A stretch of DNA of 42,447 nucleotides. Origin: Candidatus Peribacteraceae bacterium. GTDB lineage: Bacteria > Patescibacteriota > Gracilibacteria > Peribacterales > Peribacteraceae. The position numbers and the translations under genes were made by a program. The DNA lies in contig JAGOTD010000007.1 of the NCBI GenBank assembly GCA_018061945.1, positions 1 to 42,447 of the forward strand, in the 5' to 3' direction. The notes under the pieces were generated by a model. The model worked only from the letters and a program-made list of their open reading frames with translations, was not told the DNA's origin and searched no databases. Position 1 is the first letter of the stretch. Every line of letters begins with the position of its first letter. Positions 22,415 to 31,249 of the stretch are shown here, one piece after another.

Positions 22415-22972
22415 TTAGATCTTAAGATCTTCATCGGAAATAAGTTTGTCGAGGGAAGCGGACAACTTGCCCATTTCCATAGCAGCCTTTGGCGTTGCCT
22501 TTACTTTGTCCTGGCTACGCTTGCTCTCGCGCTTCGCTTTGTCGATCACGTTCTTTTGGACCTTCTCCTCTTTCTCGCGCGTCTTTTTGTCGGTGATCGT
22601 CTCGCGGTTTACCATCCAATCCTGATACTTGGATTCATAGGAAACAGCCTCGTATCCCTTTGGCGGAATAACAATAAGGTGACGAAGGACGTTCTTCTGC
22701 AGGCGCAGAGCGTTATCGACCTCACGCATTTTGGCAGGCTCGACTTCGAAGTAGTAGATACAGAACTTCGCTTCCTGGTAACCCTTCACTTTGTACGCAA
22801 GACCGCGCTTGGTCCAAGGATCTTTGAAGAGCAGCTTGGCCTTAGCCTCACCGAAAATTTCATCGAGCTCTTTATTCATCGCATTTTCCTGCGACTGAGT
22901 GAGATCGGGCTGGAACATGACGGCGATTTCGTACACGCGCACGTCTTCCGATGATGGCACTAACTTAACCAT
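22415..22972 (-). CDS. rpsF: Small ribosomal subunit protein bS6 with long basic C-terminal extension
   Basis: A 185-aa protein. Residues 10-110 are the bS6 ferredoxin-like fold (VYEIAVMFQPDLTQSQENAM, GLAYKVKGYQEAKFCIYYFE, LRLQKNVLRHLIVIP). About 75 residues of charged, Lys/Glu-rich helix follow (KTREKEEKVQKNVIDKAKRE and on), longer than typical bS6. It pairs with bS18 on the 30S platform. Start MVKLVPSSEDVRVYE at 22972 is chosen; the frame upstream is the 5' leader. The promoter is at 23031-23059 and gives a leader of about 50 nt, one of the few longer leaders here, possibly for autoregulation by bS6-bS18. No ssb gene lies between rpsF and rpsR. Confidence 0.94.
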   Translation of the reverse strand: MVKLVPSSEDVRVYEIAVMFQPDLTQSQENAMNKELDEIFGEAKAKLLFKDPWTKRGLAYKVKGYQEAKFCIYYFEVEPAKMREVDNALRLQKNVLRHLIVIPPKGYEAVSYESKYQDWMVNRETITDKKTREKEEKVQKNVIDKAKRESKRSQDKVKATPKAAMEMGKLSASLDKLISDEDLKI

Positions 22973-23030
22973 AGAGATTCGTGGGTAAACCTTTTGAGCG
23001 AAGCTCAGAAGGGAATCAAATAGAGTCGCT

Positions 23031-23059
23031 ACTGTACTGGTGCGAAGAAAGGCGGTCAA
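23031..23059 (-). promoter_or_regulatory. Promoter of rpsF-rpsR
   Basis: Minus strand TTGACC (23059-23054), 17-nt spacer, TACAGT (23036-23031). Transcription would start near 23025, about 53 nt before the rpsF ATG. Confidence 0.75.
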
Positions 23060-23066
23060 GGAATAT

Positions 23067-23095
23067 TTGACCAAATATATTTATTAGGTTTAAAT
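23067..23095 (+). promoter_or_regulatory. Promoter of the unknown gene at 23102, leaderless
   Basis: TTGACC at 23067-23072, 17-nt spacer, TTAAAT at 23090-23095, then AACAAT (6 nt) and the ATG. It lies back to back with the rpsF promoter. Confidence 0.6.
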
Positions 23096-23101
23096 AACAA
23101 T

Positions 23102-23881
23102 ATGCCACAACCAGAAAAACCGCATCCATTGGATATTGTAAAATTTCTATCAGAAAATGGCCACAAGCCAAGATTTGATTCACAAGCAGATAAGAAAAGA
23201 TACGACAAAACTAATTTTACAGAATTAGTCTCTACTGACGGAATGCCACAGCCAAAAGCAGAAACCTACATCTCAATCGATTCCGATGTATTAAAGCCAG
23301 AAAAAACCATACACAAGAAGCGCACCAGAACAAAGGCTGCAATCGCGTTGATTCTCGCCGGTATCGCTGGCTTTGTGGCAGGACGGTCGCAATCGGGCGA
23401 AAATAGCAAAGATGTCTCCACTCAATCGACAACTGCTACTGCCACAGATGCTAACGCGAAAGCAGAAGCTCATTCTCCGATAGATGTGACAAAGGAAATT
23501 TTACGTCCATTCAGTAATAAGGGTATTGATCTTGTGCTTGATAACACTACTCGTGGTGAATTGATAGAAGCTGGCATCCATTGGGATGGGGATTCCATTA
23601 TTATTTCCAGTTTTGAAGTGAAAAAAATCACATTTGATACTCTTCCAAGCTTTCTAGAAGAAGACCAGTTGCCAAAAGAGTCCACCAAAACAGTTTTCCA
23701 GATTGATAAAGACGTGACAAACATTACTATTCAAAAAAACAACGAAGGAATTCACAAAATGAGAATCTCGTACGAACATCCTCATTTAAAATGCAACGCA
23801 ATAAAAATCTACTGGCTACTACCGCATGGTCCTCTTATACCAATATCACATAGGCAATATTTTTATGACCGGAATCGGTGA
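23102..23881 (+). CDS. Single-pass membrane protein of unknown function
   Basis: A 259-aa protein. Residues 1-75 are a hydrophilic cytoplasmic part (MPQPEKPHPLDIVKFLSENG, with a second MPQPKAE at 48). A basic stretch HKKRTRTK precedes one membrane helix at about residues 79-94 (AAIALILAGIAGFVAG), followed by a Ser/Thr/Ala-rich linker (about 95-125) and a beta-rich extracytoplasmic domain to the end. I do not recognise a family. It is A/T-richer than its neighbours, which may indicate a different origin or weak constraint. It has its own leaderless promoter and is followed by the 16S rRNA region. Confidence 0.75.
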   Translation: MPQPEKPHPLDIVKFLSENGHKPRFDSQADKKRYDKTNFTELVSTDGMPQPKAETYISIDSDVLKPEKTIHKKRTRTKAAIALILAGIAGFVAGRSQSGENSKDVSTQSTTATATDANAKAEAHSPIDVTKEILRPFSNKGIDLVLDNTTRGELIEAGIHWDGDSIIISSFEVKKITFDTLPSFLEEDQLPKESTKTVFQIDKDVTNITIQKNNEGIHKMRISYEHPHLKCNAIKIYWLLPHGPLIPISHRQYFYDRNR

Positions 23882-24027
23882 TTATACTGTTAAAAAGCCA
23901 AAATACCGCAAGACTAGAAACAACATTCGGTGTTGCACAAATAAATAATGCAATAAAAATATCAAACATACATTTATCGCTATTAAATGCGATTATTGGC
24001 TAATTTTCTCTTTATCATAAATTATCC

Positions 24028-24058
24028 TTGACGATCAAAAATAACTTGATAGTATAGT
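24028..24058 (+). promoter_or_regulatory. Promoter of the 16S rRNA gene
   Basis: TTGACG at 24028-24033 and TATAGT at 24053-24058 (spacer 19; a TAGTAT at 24050-24055 gives 16). It is placed about 260 nt upstream of mature 16S and before the processing stem, as expected for an rRNA promoter. The region from 23882 to 24027 holds only A/T-rich sequence and no gene. Confidence 0.65.
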
Positions 24059-24147
24059 CCGGCTGTGAGTACGCCATTTTGTATTTGATGGCTGTCTTCG
24101 AATCCCTTCCTATCTAGAAGGCTCGCAAGACCTCACATTTATGCTCC

Positions 24148-24171
24148 TTCACAGCATCGTGTAGTAGAGAA
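24148..24171 (+). other. 5' strand of the 16S precursor processing stem
   Basis: TTCACAGCATCGTGTAGTAG and four further bases pair with 25951-25974 over 24 positions with a single C-A mismatch. Such long stems bracketing 16S are the RNase III substrate in bacterial pre-rRNA. Confidence 0.85.
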
Positions 24172-24319
24172 ATTAAAGTCCACAACTATTTTCTTTGAAT
24201 TTAATGAGGTTTGAATCCACCTCTCAAATATAAGATTCAACACTAGTACCATTCATCCTTAGCGATGAGTGGCACTCTATTAAAGAGCTATCTCGAGAAT
24301 TTCCTCGAGACTGATTCTT

Positions 24320-25789
<1,470 letters not shown>

Positions 25790-25950
25790 CCAGGGAGTTT
25801 TCTCTGGAGCATGCTCTGATAGTGTCACATTCAACATGCAATTATCCAAACAATTGACCTAAGGACACCCTCTCGTCACTAGACTTCAGCTTCTCCCCTC
25901 TGGGGACGCTGGAATCTGGGCGACGCAGAGGCTTAGGCGGACATATAACC

Positions 25951-25974
25951 TTCTCTACTACACAATGCTGTGAA
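25951..25974 (+). other. 3' strand of the 16S precursor processing stem
   Basis: TTCTCTACTACACAATGCTG and four further bases are complementary to 24148-24171. Confidence 0.85.
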
Positions 25975-26034
25975 TTGATTACCCTCAAAAACTATAGAGG
26001 ATTTTTTTAGCGTACATTTTAAGCAGTCAACGAA

Positions 26035-26058
26035 AAAAGCGACCATACGGTCGCTTTT
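26035..26058 (+). terminator. Terminator of the 16S rRNA unit
   Basis: AAAAGCGACC (26035-26044), loop ATAC, GGTCGCTTTT (26049-26058): a perfect 10-bp stem with A and T tracts, active in either direction. It separates the rRNA unit from the small minus-strand ORF at 26082. Confidence 0.92.
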
Positions 26059-26081
26059 GTAAATCAAAGAATTATTACGAA

Positions 26082-26249
26082 TTAATTCATTATTTCGCTT
26101 AATTGCATGCGAACTTTATGTATTTCCATTTCAGCCTGTTTCTTAGTTTCTTCATTAAATTGCTCTGTGGTAACGCGCCTACCCTCTTGCTCTTCAAATG
26201 ATACAAAACTTTCTCGTTGCCGAGAACCATTCGATGTTGCTGTACGCAT
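26082..26249 (-). CDS. Small hypothetical protein (55 aa)
   Basis: MRTATSNGSRQRESFVSFEE, then QEGRRVTTEQFNEETKKQAE and MEIHKVRMQLSEIMN. It is a charged, helix-prone peptide of unknown function. A TAATTT hexamer ends 6 nt before the ATG, matching the leaderless pattern, and the reading frame is clean. It ends 23 bp before the rRNA terminator on the other strand. Its MRTA start resembles the MRAT start of the next small gene (26434-26745); relation between the two is uncertain. Confidence 0.5.
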   Translation of the reverse strand: MRTATSNGSRQRESFVSFEEQEGRRVTTEQFNEETKKQAEMEIHKVRMQLSEIMN

Positions 26250-26433
26250 AAAGTTAAATTAGATAAATAAATAGGCACGCATAATAATAATTTCCACCAA
26301 ATTGTAAATCCTTTCATTCAGCCGAAGTCGATCAGCACCTTATTTTTGGCATCTAAACAACAAAAAAATGGTACAGCACAAGCTACACTCATTTATCTTT
26401 GAGGGTATGCCAATGTGAAAATGTATTACCGCA

Positions 26434-26745
26434 TCAAAATTCACCATTACGATGTGCAATAGCCGCCTCAACATTATATAAAGCGCGCTTATGAAATTCA
26501 CCGATTTCTCCTTTTATTTTTGCTGCAACTCTACCCATAAGTACCGCCTCCATCCTTTTTGGAACCTCAAAATTGTAGAGAGATGGCAAACTCGGTTCTT
26601 CAAATACATATTTTGGACTCGTCTCTTTACTATCTTTATGTGGATCATAGGGATTAAAATCTTGATACAGCACACCACCACCGTACATTTCATCCATATA
26701 AACCGTTGATAGTGCGTCGCGAGGAGCCATAAAAGTGGCACGCAT
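26434..26745 (-). CDS. Hypothetical protein (103 aa)
   Basis: MRATFMAPRDALSTVYMDEM followed by a Tyr/Pro-rich part (GGGVLYQDFNPYDPHKDSKE) and a helical C-terminal third (MEAVLMGRVAAKIKGEIGEF, HKRALYNVEAAIAHRNGEF). No signal peptide or membrane helix. I do not recognise a family. TAAATT ends 6 nt before the ATG. Composition and the ordered helix pattern at the end support a real protein. The 184 bp between this gene and 26249 hold nothing I can identify. Confidence 0.6.
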   Translation of the reverse strand: MRATFMAPRDALSTVYMDEMYGGGVLYQDFNPYDPHKDSKETSPKYVFEEPSLPSLYNFEVPKRMEAVLMGRVAAKIKGEIGEFHKRALYNVEAAIAHRNGEF

Positions 26746-26853
26746 GATAAGAATTTACCTGATCCTGTAAAGGGTTTTGGCATTTCGAAGTCAAAGGCAC
26801 TCAAAATATTGGCTTTATAGAGCCATAAAAATGGTATCTAAAAAGTCGACTGC

Positions 26854-26881
26854 TTGACTACCACCCTAAAATATCAATACT
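26854..26881 (+). promoter_or_regulatory. Promoter ahead of the ORF at 26889
   Basis: TTGACT at 26854-26859, 16-nt spacer, AATACT at 26876-26881, then 7 nt to ATG 26889. Confidence 0.45.
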
Positions 26882-26888
26882 GGCCTGT

Positions 26889-27299
26889 ATGTCAGAACGT
26901 GCATTTCCTCGTCTTGCTGAATCAGACAGCTTTACGCCAGGCCCATGGGACAGGCTCAGGATACCAAACCGCTTTTTTAGCGTGATTCATGAGGGCAGAT
27001 CTAAAGCGCACTATACTGCAAAGCAGCAGGAGACTACTGGCAGATTGCATGCTGTTCTCTTTGATACCACGCAAACTAGAATTTTACGCGATATCGACAA
27101 GCCGGCTATTCTGCAAATGCGCGGGACGAGTACTTCTGCTCTATCGCCTCCAGAACCAACTTCCGAGCGTACAAATCCCCTATTCGCTCCGTCAAATCCG
27201 CCAAAAAACCTTCTACGTACATCTTTCTGGCAATCAGTGATTCAATTCCTCGAGCGGCAAAGTAAAACAAATCCTCCTCCGTCACCCGAGACACCGTAG
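26889..27299 (+). CDS. Candidate unknown protein overlapping sufD on the opposite strand
   Basis: A 136-codon ORF beginning MSERAFPRLAESDSFTPGPW with a basic middle (KAHYTAKQQETTGRLHAVLF). The first 217 nt lie in otherwise empty sequence and are preceded by a promoter with leaderless spacing. The last 194 nt are antisense to the 3' end of sufD, and the corresponding peptide is Pro/Ser/Thr-rich, as expected of an antisense frame. A GGGACAGGCTCAGGAT repeat fragment lies inside. It could be a real short gene that runs into sufD, or a chance frame. No family recognised. Confidence 0.35.
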   Translation: MSERAFPRLAESDSFTPGPWDRLRIPNRFFSVIHEGRSKAHYTAKQQETTGRLHAVLFDTTQTRILRDIDKPAILQMRGTSTSALSPPEPTSERTNPLFAPSNPPKNLLRTSFWQSVIQFLERQSKTNPPPSPETP

Positions 27300-28041
27300 C
27301 ACTGTGGCTGGCTTTGACGTCGTTGGTTTTTATTTCCAGACCCGGAATCGCGTCGACCATACTGGAGGCGTCGAGCATCAGCACTTCTTCTGTTAAGTAC
27401 GTATCGGTGCGGCCGCCATTGGGTCCAATTTCTATCATGCCGTTGCAGACTGTATGGCCTTTTTGCTCAGCAACACCTTTCATGGTCACTTCCCCACCAC
27501 CGCCGGGGGCTAAAAAGGCATTCACAGCGGATAGGTGCTGTTTTTCTGTGCCCTTGGCATAGAAGATCCAATCGACAGAACTGATGGCATCTACCCCGGT
27601 TGCTTCGCTTCGTAGCTCATGCTGCACATTACTTCCGCCAAGCGTGGTGTTGTGCCACTGCATCTGCGCATTGGCGCCAAGGGTACTGTGCTGCTTCATC
27701 TGTGGCTGAATATTCGATGATAATTGCTGAAGCGATGCAAACTGACACTGCGCATTCGCCTCAAGATTGATTGATACCTCATAGTTCCAATCACCCTTCG
27801 ATGAAGACTTCGATTCAATCATCTCAGAAATGAAAACCTCGGCGCCTTTCCCGATATGAATAACAAGCTGAACGCGATCCCATGCTCGGGCATCAACCAT
27901 GAGTCGCAATGGTTCTTTTGAAGTCCAGGCAGCGGGAACTTTCAACTCAAACACAGTTTTCGATGGATCCGATGACAGGCATGCCAGCGCGATACCATCA
28001 ACTTCAACCAAAGAAATCGCCGATGATTGTGTGTGAGTCAT
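27106..28041 (-). CDS. sufD: Fe-S cluster assembly protein SufD
   Basis: A 311-aa beta-helix protein of the SufB/SufD family, shorter than typical SufD, lacking part of the N-terminal helical region. Family landmarks are in the C-terminal half: VTMKGVAEQKGHTVCNGMIE, TDTYLTEEVLMLDASSMVDA, IPGLEIKTNDVKASHSATVS and LFYFAARGIESLIARKMYVE. The conserved H in KASHSATVS is present. SufD forms the SufBC2D scaffold on which Fe-S clusters are built. It is separated from sufB by about 680 bp holding short plus-strand ORFs. CATACT ends 7 nt before the ATG. Confidence 0.93.
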   Translation of the reverse strand: MTHTQSSAISLVEVDGIALACLSSDPSKTVFELKVPAAWTSKEPLRLMVDARAWDRVQLVIHIGKGAEVFISEMIESKSSSKGDWNYEVSINLEANAQCQFASLQQLSSNIQPQMKQHSTLGANAQMQWHNTTLGGSNVQHELRSEATGVDAISSVDWIFYAKGTEKQHLSAVNAFLAPGGGGEVTMKGVAEQKGHTVCNGMIEIGPNGGRTDTYLTEEVLMLDASSMVDAIPGLEIKTNDVKASHSATVSRVTEEDLFYFAARGIESLIARKMYVEGFLADLTERIGDLYARKLVLEAIEQKYSSRAFAE

Positions 28042-28080
28042 CTTTCAAAGTATGCAGCAAGATGGCAAAAATATCACGCG

Positions 28081-28108
28081 GTAGCCAGCGGTTTAAACCG
28101 CCGGCTAC
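28081..28108. repeat. 28-bp palindrome with GGCGGTTTAAACCGCC-like core
   Basis: GTAGCCAGCGGTTT/AAACCGCCGGCTAC, with one A-C mismatch in the stem. Same core as 7169-7198. Confidence 0.8.
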
Positions 28109-28217
28109 TATTATTGAGCAATCAAAAGCCGCAACAGTTTCTTTCTGGATGAAATGATAGACAGGGAAGCCAGGCGGATTAGAATGAAGATAGATTTATT
28201 TTTTCCTCCAATTATTT

Positions 28218-28370
28218 ATGCCAAACCCAGAAGGATTCGAGAATGATGAAACTATGAATGCGATGCCTGTTGCTCCTGAGGCAAAGGACGCTGTAGATGC
28301 AGATCCAGAAATGAAAGGCGTTCTCGACAAGGCTAAGGAGGCAGTAAAAGGCCTCAAGTTACCTCAATAG
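28218..28370 (+). CDS. Small acidic hypothetical protein (50 aa)
   Basis: MPNPEGFENDETMNAMPVAP, EAKDAVDADPEMKGVLDKAK and EAVKGLKLPQ. Acidic N-terminal half and an amphipathic Lys/Ala helix at the end. No family recognised. It is followed within 21 nt by a good rho-independent terminator on the same strand, which supports transcription of this ORF. It lies in the gap between sufD and sufB. Confidence 0.55.
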   Translation: MPNPEGFENDETMNAMPVAPEAKDAVDADPEMKGVLDKAKEAVKGLKLPQ

Positions 28371-28390
28371 TTTCGTATCGATGTTCAAAT

Positions 28391-28413
28391 CAGCCCGTCA
28401 TAGGGCTGTTTTT
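28391..28413 (+). terminator. Rho-independent terminator after the 50-aa ORF
   Basis: CAGCCC (28391-28396), loop GTCATA, GGGCTG (28403-28408), followed by five T. Confidence 0.85.
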
Positions 28414-28427
28414 GATTACCTGAATAC

Positions 28428-28456
28428 TTGCATAAATATATATAATATGTTATAAT
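28428..28456 (+). promoter_or_regulatory. Strong consensus promoter
   Basis: TTGCAT at 28428-28433, 17-nt spacer, TATAAT at 28451-28456, in a very A/T-rich stretch. It is the closest match to the sigma-70 consensus in the window and starts a transcript near 28463, ahead of the 15-codon and 52-codon ORFs. Confidence 0.8.
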
Positions 28457-28486
28457 ATAAACAGTTACTTCTTACAAACACACACC

Positions 28487-28534
28487 ATGTTCACCTACTC
28501 CTCCCACGACGAAGAGCGCGAGTGCCGCGATTAG
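28487..28534 (+). CDS. 15-residue leader peptide
   Basis: MFTYSSHDEERECRD then TAG. It is the first ORF after the strong promoter, about 24 nt into the transcript, and is followed after 28 nt by the 52-codon ORF. Reading is by position: a short ORF between a strong promoter and a second ORF suggests a leader peptide or a very small protein. No run of a single amino acid marks it as a classical attenuator. Confidence 0.4.
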   Translation: MFTYSSHDEERECRD

Positions 28535-28562
28535 TTTCTAGCTCTCTTCTCTCTTTTTCCAC

Positions 28563-28721
28563 ATGTATCACGCAAATAAGTCTTTAGGGAATCTCCCTAA
28601 AGTTGACGAATTAGCTGGGTCTGATTTGCAGGCCATGTATAAACTTGTACAGACTCAAACAGGCAATATCCAGCATGCAACGACAAAGAAAATCAGTCAT
28701 ATCACGCATGGGAAGATGTAA
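28563..28721 (+). CDS. Small hypothetical protein (52 aa)
   Basis: MYHANKSLGNLPKVDELAGS, DLQAMYKLVQTQTGNIQHAT and TKKISHITHGKM. Basic and His-rich at the end. It is the second ORF of the unit driven by the strong promoter at 28428-28456. Its start is preceded by a pyrimidine tract (CTCTTCTCTCTTTTTCCAC). It stops exactly one base before the sufB stop on the other strand. Family unknown. Confidence 0.5.
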   Translation: MYHANKSLGNLPKVDELAGSDLQAMYKLVQTQTGNIQHATTKKISHITHGKM

Positions 28722-30149
28722 TCAGCCAACCGAACCTTCCATTTCCAGTTCGATTAATCGATTCATTTCGACAGCGTATTCGAGTGGCAGCAAACGCACA
28801 ATCGGTTCGATAAAACCGTTGACGATCATTGCTCGCGCCTCATCGACTGGAATGCCACGACTCATCAGGTAAAACATATCTTCTTCGGAGAGCTTTCCAA
28901 CCGTCGCTTCGTGCGCGATAGTCACATCATTATTGCGGACCTGAATATCGGGAATCGTGTCGGTGCGGCTCATCTCGTCCAGCAGCAGGGCATCGCACTC
29001 GACGTTGGCAATACAGTCGTGTGCATGCGGGGCAATTTTCAGTTGTCCGCGGTAGATAGCCGCTCCTCCGCCTTTACTGATGGATTTACTGATGACTTTC
29101 GACGACGTATGCGGCGCCAAGTGCATCACTTTTGCGCCGGTGTCCTGCCACTGACCCGCATTGGCGAATGCAATCGCCATATGGTCGCAGCGCGCACCTT
29201 CACCGACCAGCATGCTGCACGGATAGAGCATGGTAACCCCGCTGCCCATGTTTCCGCCGATCCATTCCATCGTCGCGTCTTTCTGCACAATTGCACGCTT
29301 GGTGTTTAAGTTATACGTATCGCGGCTCCAGTTTTCGACGGATGAATAGCGTGCCTTGGCACCAACACCGACGAAGACTTCCACCAGCCCCGCATGCAGC
29401 GCATTGCTGCCATACTTCGGCGCACTGCAGCCTTCTATGTAGTGCACATCGGCCTGCTCTTCCACGATGATGAGCGTGTGTTCAAACTGGCCCATATTCT
29501 TGGCATTCATACGGAAATACGCCTGCAATGGATCGCGGACTTTCACACCTTTTGGAATGAAGAGAAATGTTCCCCCGCTCCAAACCGCGCCGTGCAGTGC
29601 CGCAAATTTGTGATCGGTATTGGGCACACATTTCATGAAATATTTTTTCACCAATTCTGGATGCAGCTGCAACGCATCGTCCATATCTAGGAAGATAACG
29701 CCCAGGTCGTCCCATTCTTTTTTGAGATTGTGATACACCACTTCACTTTCGTACTGCGCTCCTACACCCGCAAGCATCCGGCGCTCGGCTTCGGGAATAC
29801 CTAAGCGATCGTACACTTTCCGAATATCCTCCGGCACCTCTTCCCACGTATCTGTCTCCACCGCTCCACTGCGGGCGTAATACAAAATACTATCCAGATC
29901 GAGCGCGCTTAAATCCGGACCGAATGTGGGGAGCGGCATCGCCTGAAATTTCTTGAGTGAGTCCAATCGATGCGCAAGCATCCACTCCGGCTCATTTTTA
30001 TCGGCAGAGATTTGTCGCACGAGTGATTCGGTGAGTCCGCGTTGTAAGCCATCGGCGTACGATGAGTCGTTGGCGGTATCGAAGATATCGCGCGATAGCT
30101 CACCAAAAATCGCTGCTTCTGCCGGTGGAGTGGTGGCTTCGGGGATCAT
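28722..30149 (-). CDS. sufB: Fe-S cluster assembly protein SufB
   Basis: A 475-aa protein of full SufB length. Landmarks: EPEWMLAHRLDSLKKFQAMP near the N-terminus, AGVGAQYESEVVYHNLKKEW, VPNTDHKFAALHGAVWSGGT, EGCSAPKYGSNALHAGLVEV (with the conserved Cys), MGSGVTMLYPCSMLVGEGAR and RNNDVTIAHEATVGKLSEED. SufB is the core scaffold subunit of SufBC2D. ATG 30149 is chosen: TATACT ends 9 nt before it, and the seven codons upstream begin with TTG inside the promoter. It is followed downstream by small plus-strand ORFs and then sufD. Confidence 0.97.
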   Translation of the reverse strand: MIPEATTPPAEAAIFGELSRDIFDTANDSSYADGLQRGLTESLVRQISADKNEPEWMLAHRLDSLKKFQAMPLPTFGPDLSALDLDSILYYARSGAVETDTWEEVPEDIRKVYDRLGIPEAERRMLAGVGAQYESEVVYHNLKKEWDDLGVIFLDMDDALQLHPELVKKYFMKCVPNTDHKFAALHGAVWSGGTFLFIPKGVKVRDPLQAYFRMNAKNMGQFEHTLIIVEEQADVHYIEGCSAPKYGSNALHAGLVEVFVGVGAKARYSSVENWSRDTYNLNTKRAIVQKDATMEWIGGNMGSGVTMLYPCSMLVGEGARCDHMAIAFANAGQWQDTGAKVMHLAPHTSSKVISKSISKGGGAAIYRGQLKIAPHAHDCIANVECDALLLDEMSRTDTIPDIQVRNNDVTIAHEATVGKLSEEDMFYLMSRGIPVDEARAMIVNGFIEPIVRLLPLEYAVEMNRLIELEMEGSVG

Positions 30150-30200
30150 GAGTATGGGAGTATAGATCAAAAGCAGGGTAGATGCAGGAATTATTGTCCT

Positions 30201-30388
30201 CCCCTCACCCCCTAACCCCTCTCCTCGCTAAAGCGAGGAGAGGGGAGCTATATATAAAGTTATGAATAAAATTTTGTGAGGATTTATCTCTCCTATCGAG
30301 AAAAGAGAAAATGCAAAAAATTAAAACCGAAGAAAATCGAAGCTCCCCTCTAGCCCGCTTTAACGGGGAGAGGGGCTGGGGTGAGGGC
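30201..30388. repeat. Inverted doublet of the CCCTCACC hairpin repeat
   Basis: The left copy (30201-30249) reads CCCCTCACCCCCTAACCCCT and then a hairpin CTCCTCGCTAAAGCGAGGAG. The right copy (30340-30388), on the minus strand, reads CCCTCACCCCAGCCCCTCTC, then CCCGTTAAAGCGGG. CCCTCACC is outermost on both sides, exactly as in the DUF559 cassette, but the 90 bp inside are A/T rich and have no gene. Confidence 0.85.
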
Positions 30389-30780
30389 TACCGACTAAAC
30401 CGACACGTCGACTTATCGAGTGTACGAGTCACAATCGCAAGTGAGCCATCGCACAGAGGCTTGCTGTTTCGCACGTCGATCACCATAACGGAAGCAGCTT
30501 CAAATGCCTTGCGCAGAGCTGCTGTTTCTTTGGCCAGAGAACGATCCGCCGCGCGGGCGTAGCGACGCAAAAGACTAAGTCTTTTTTCATTGAGTGACTG
30601 AATAAGAGCCGTGTTGTTTGCAGCATTGGCGCGATCCAAATTTGTCTCGTAGCGATTACAGACATGCTGCCAGTTTCCTGTCAGTTGATTGCACTGTGTA
30701 TATTCTTGCGCCGAAGCAAAAGGCACAAAGCCCGCAAGAACGAGGCTCAAAATAATGCTGGAAGAAAGGATGCGACGCAT
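30388..30780 (-). CDS. Secreted small protein of unknown function
   Basis: A 130-aa protein with a clear signal peptide (MRRILSSSIILSLVLAGFVP FASA, cut before QEYTQ). The mature part is about 106 aa, with four Cys (CNQ, CNR, LCD, TCR) that could form two disulfides, and a long central helix (LNEKRLSLLRRYARAADRSL, AKETAALRKAFEAASVMVID). No family recognised. TATACT lies about 31 nt upstream, giving a leader with TTTTCCCCCTCGTTT before the ATG, very similar to that of the SIMPL gene. The stop codon abuts the inverted hairpin repeat. Confidence 0.75.
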   Translation of the reverse strand: MRRILSSSIILSLVLAGFVPFASAQEYTQCNQLTGNWQHVCNRYETNLDRANAANNTALIQSLNEKRLSLLRRYARAADRSLAKETAALRKAFEAASVMVIDVRNSKPLCDGSLAIVTRTLDKSTCRFSR

Positions 30781-30913
30781 AAACGAGGGGGAAAAGAAAA
30801 TCTGAATATGAGTATAGCCGAAATGAATTTGTCGCTCTACTTTTTCTCAAGGAAATACATGCGCATGAAATGTAATCCTGTAATCTTGCATCTCCTTCCT
30901 CGTCTCCATTCTC

Positions 30914-31192
30914 ATGAATTTTTTCACTCGCCTTCGCCACGCCTATCAGCTCTACACATTCGCATTCGCCGATAAGCGCATGCCAGTGATAAGCAAAATA
31001 CTCAGCATTCTTGCAGTCATCTATCTTGTATCACCGCTCGATATTCTCCCCGATATTCTGCCGGTTATCGGTCAGCTCGATGATATTATCGTCATTCTGA
31101 TGGCCGTTTTGCAGTTCCTTCGCTCTATTCCAAAAGACGTGCGCCGCGACGAGGCCAAGCGCGAACGCATAAAAGTAGACGCAACATATTAA
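30914..31192 (+). CDS. YkvA-family (DUF1232) small membrane protein
   Basis: A 92-aa protein with the DUF1232 core ISKILSILAVIYLVSPLDIL PDILPVIGQLDDIIVILMAV, the family signature Y-x-x-S-P-x-D-x-x-P-D. It has two hydrophobic segments and a basic tail (RRDEAKRERIKVD). The function of the family is not known. The leader is C/T rich (CCTTCCTCGTCTCCATTCTC) with no Shine-Dalgarno sequence. It is followed by the RDD gene on the same strand, which has its own -10, so the two are probably separately transcribed. Confidence 0.88.
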   Translation: MNFFTRLRHAYQLYTFAFADKRMPVISKILSILAVIYLVSPLDILPDILPVIGQLDDIIVILMAVLQFLRSIPKDVRRDEAKRERIKVDATY

Positions 31193-31249
31193 AGAAATGA
31201 AAAGGAAAAGTACGTGAAAAATACGCAGGCGTGAGCGTACTATTTCGCC

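Noticed and set aside
24180..24205. T-arm-like GAGGTTTGAATCCACCTC in the 16S leader
   Set aside because: No acceptor or anticodon stems can be formed around it; not a tRNA.
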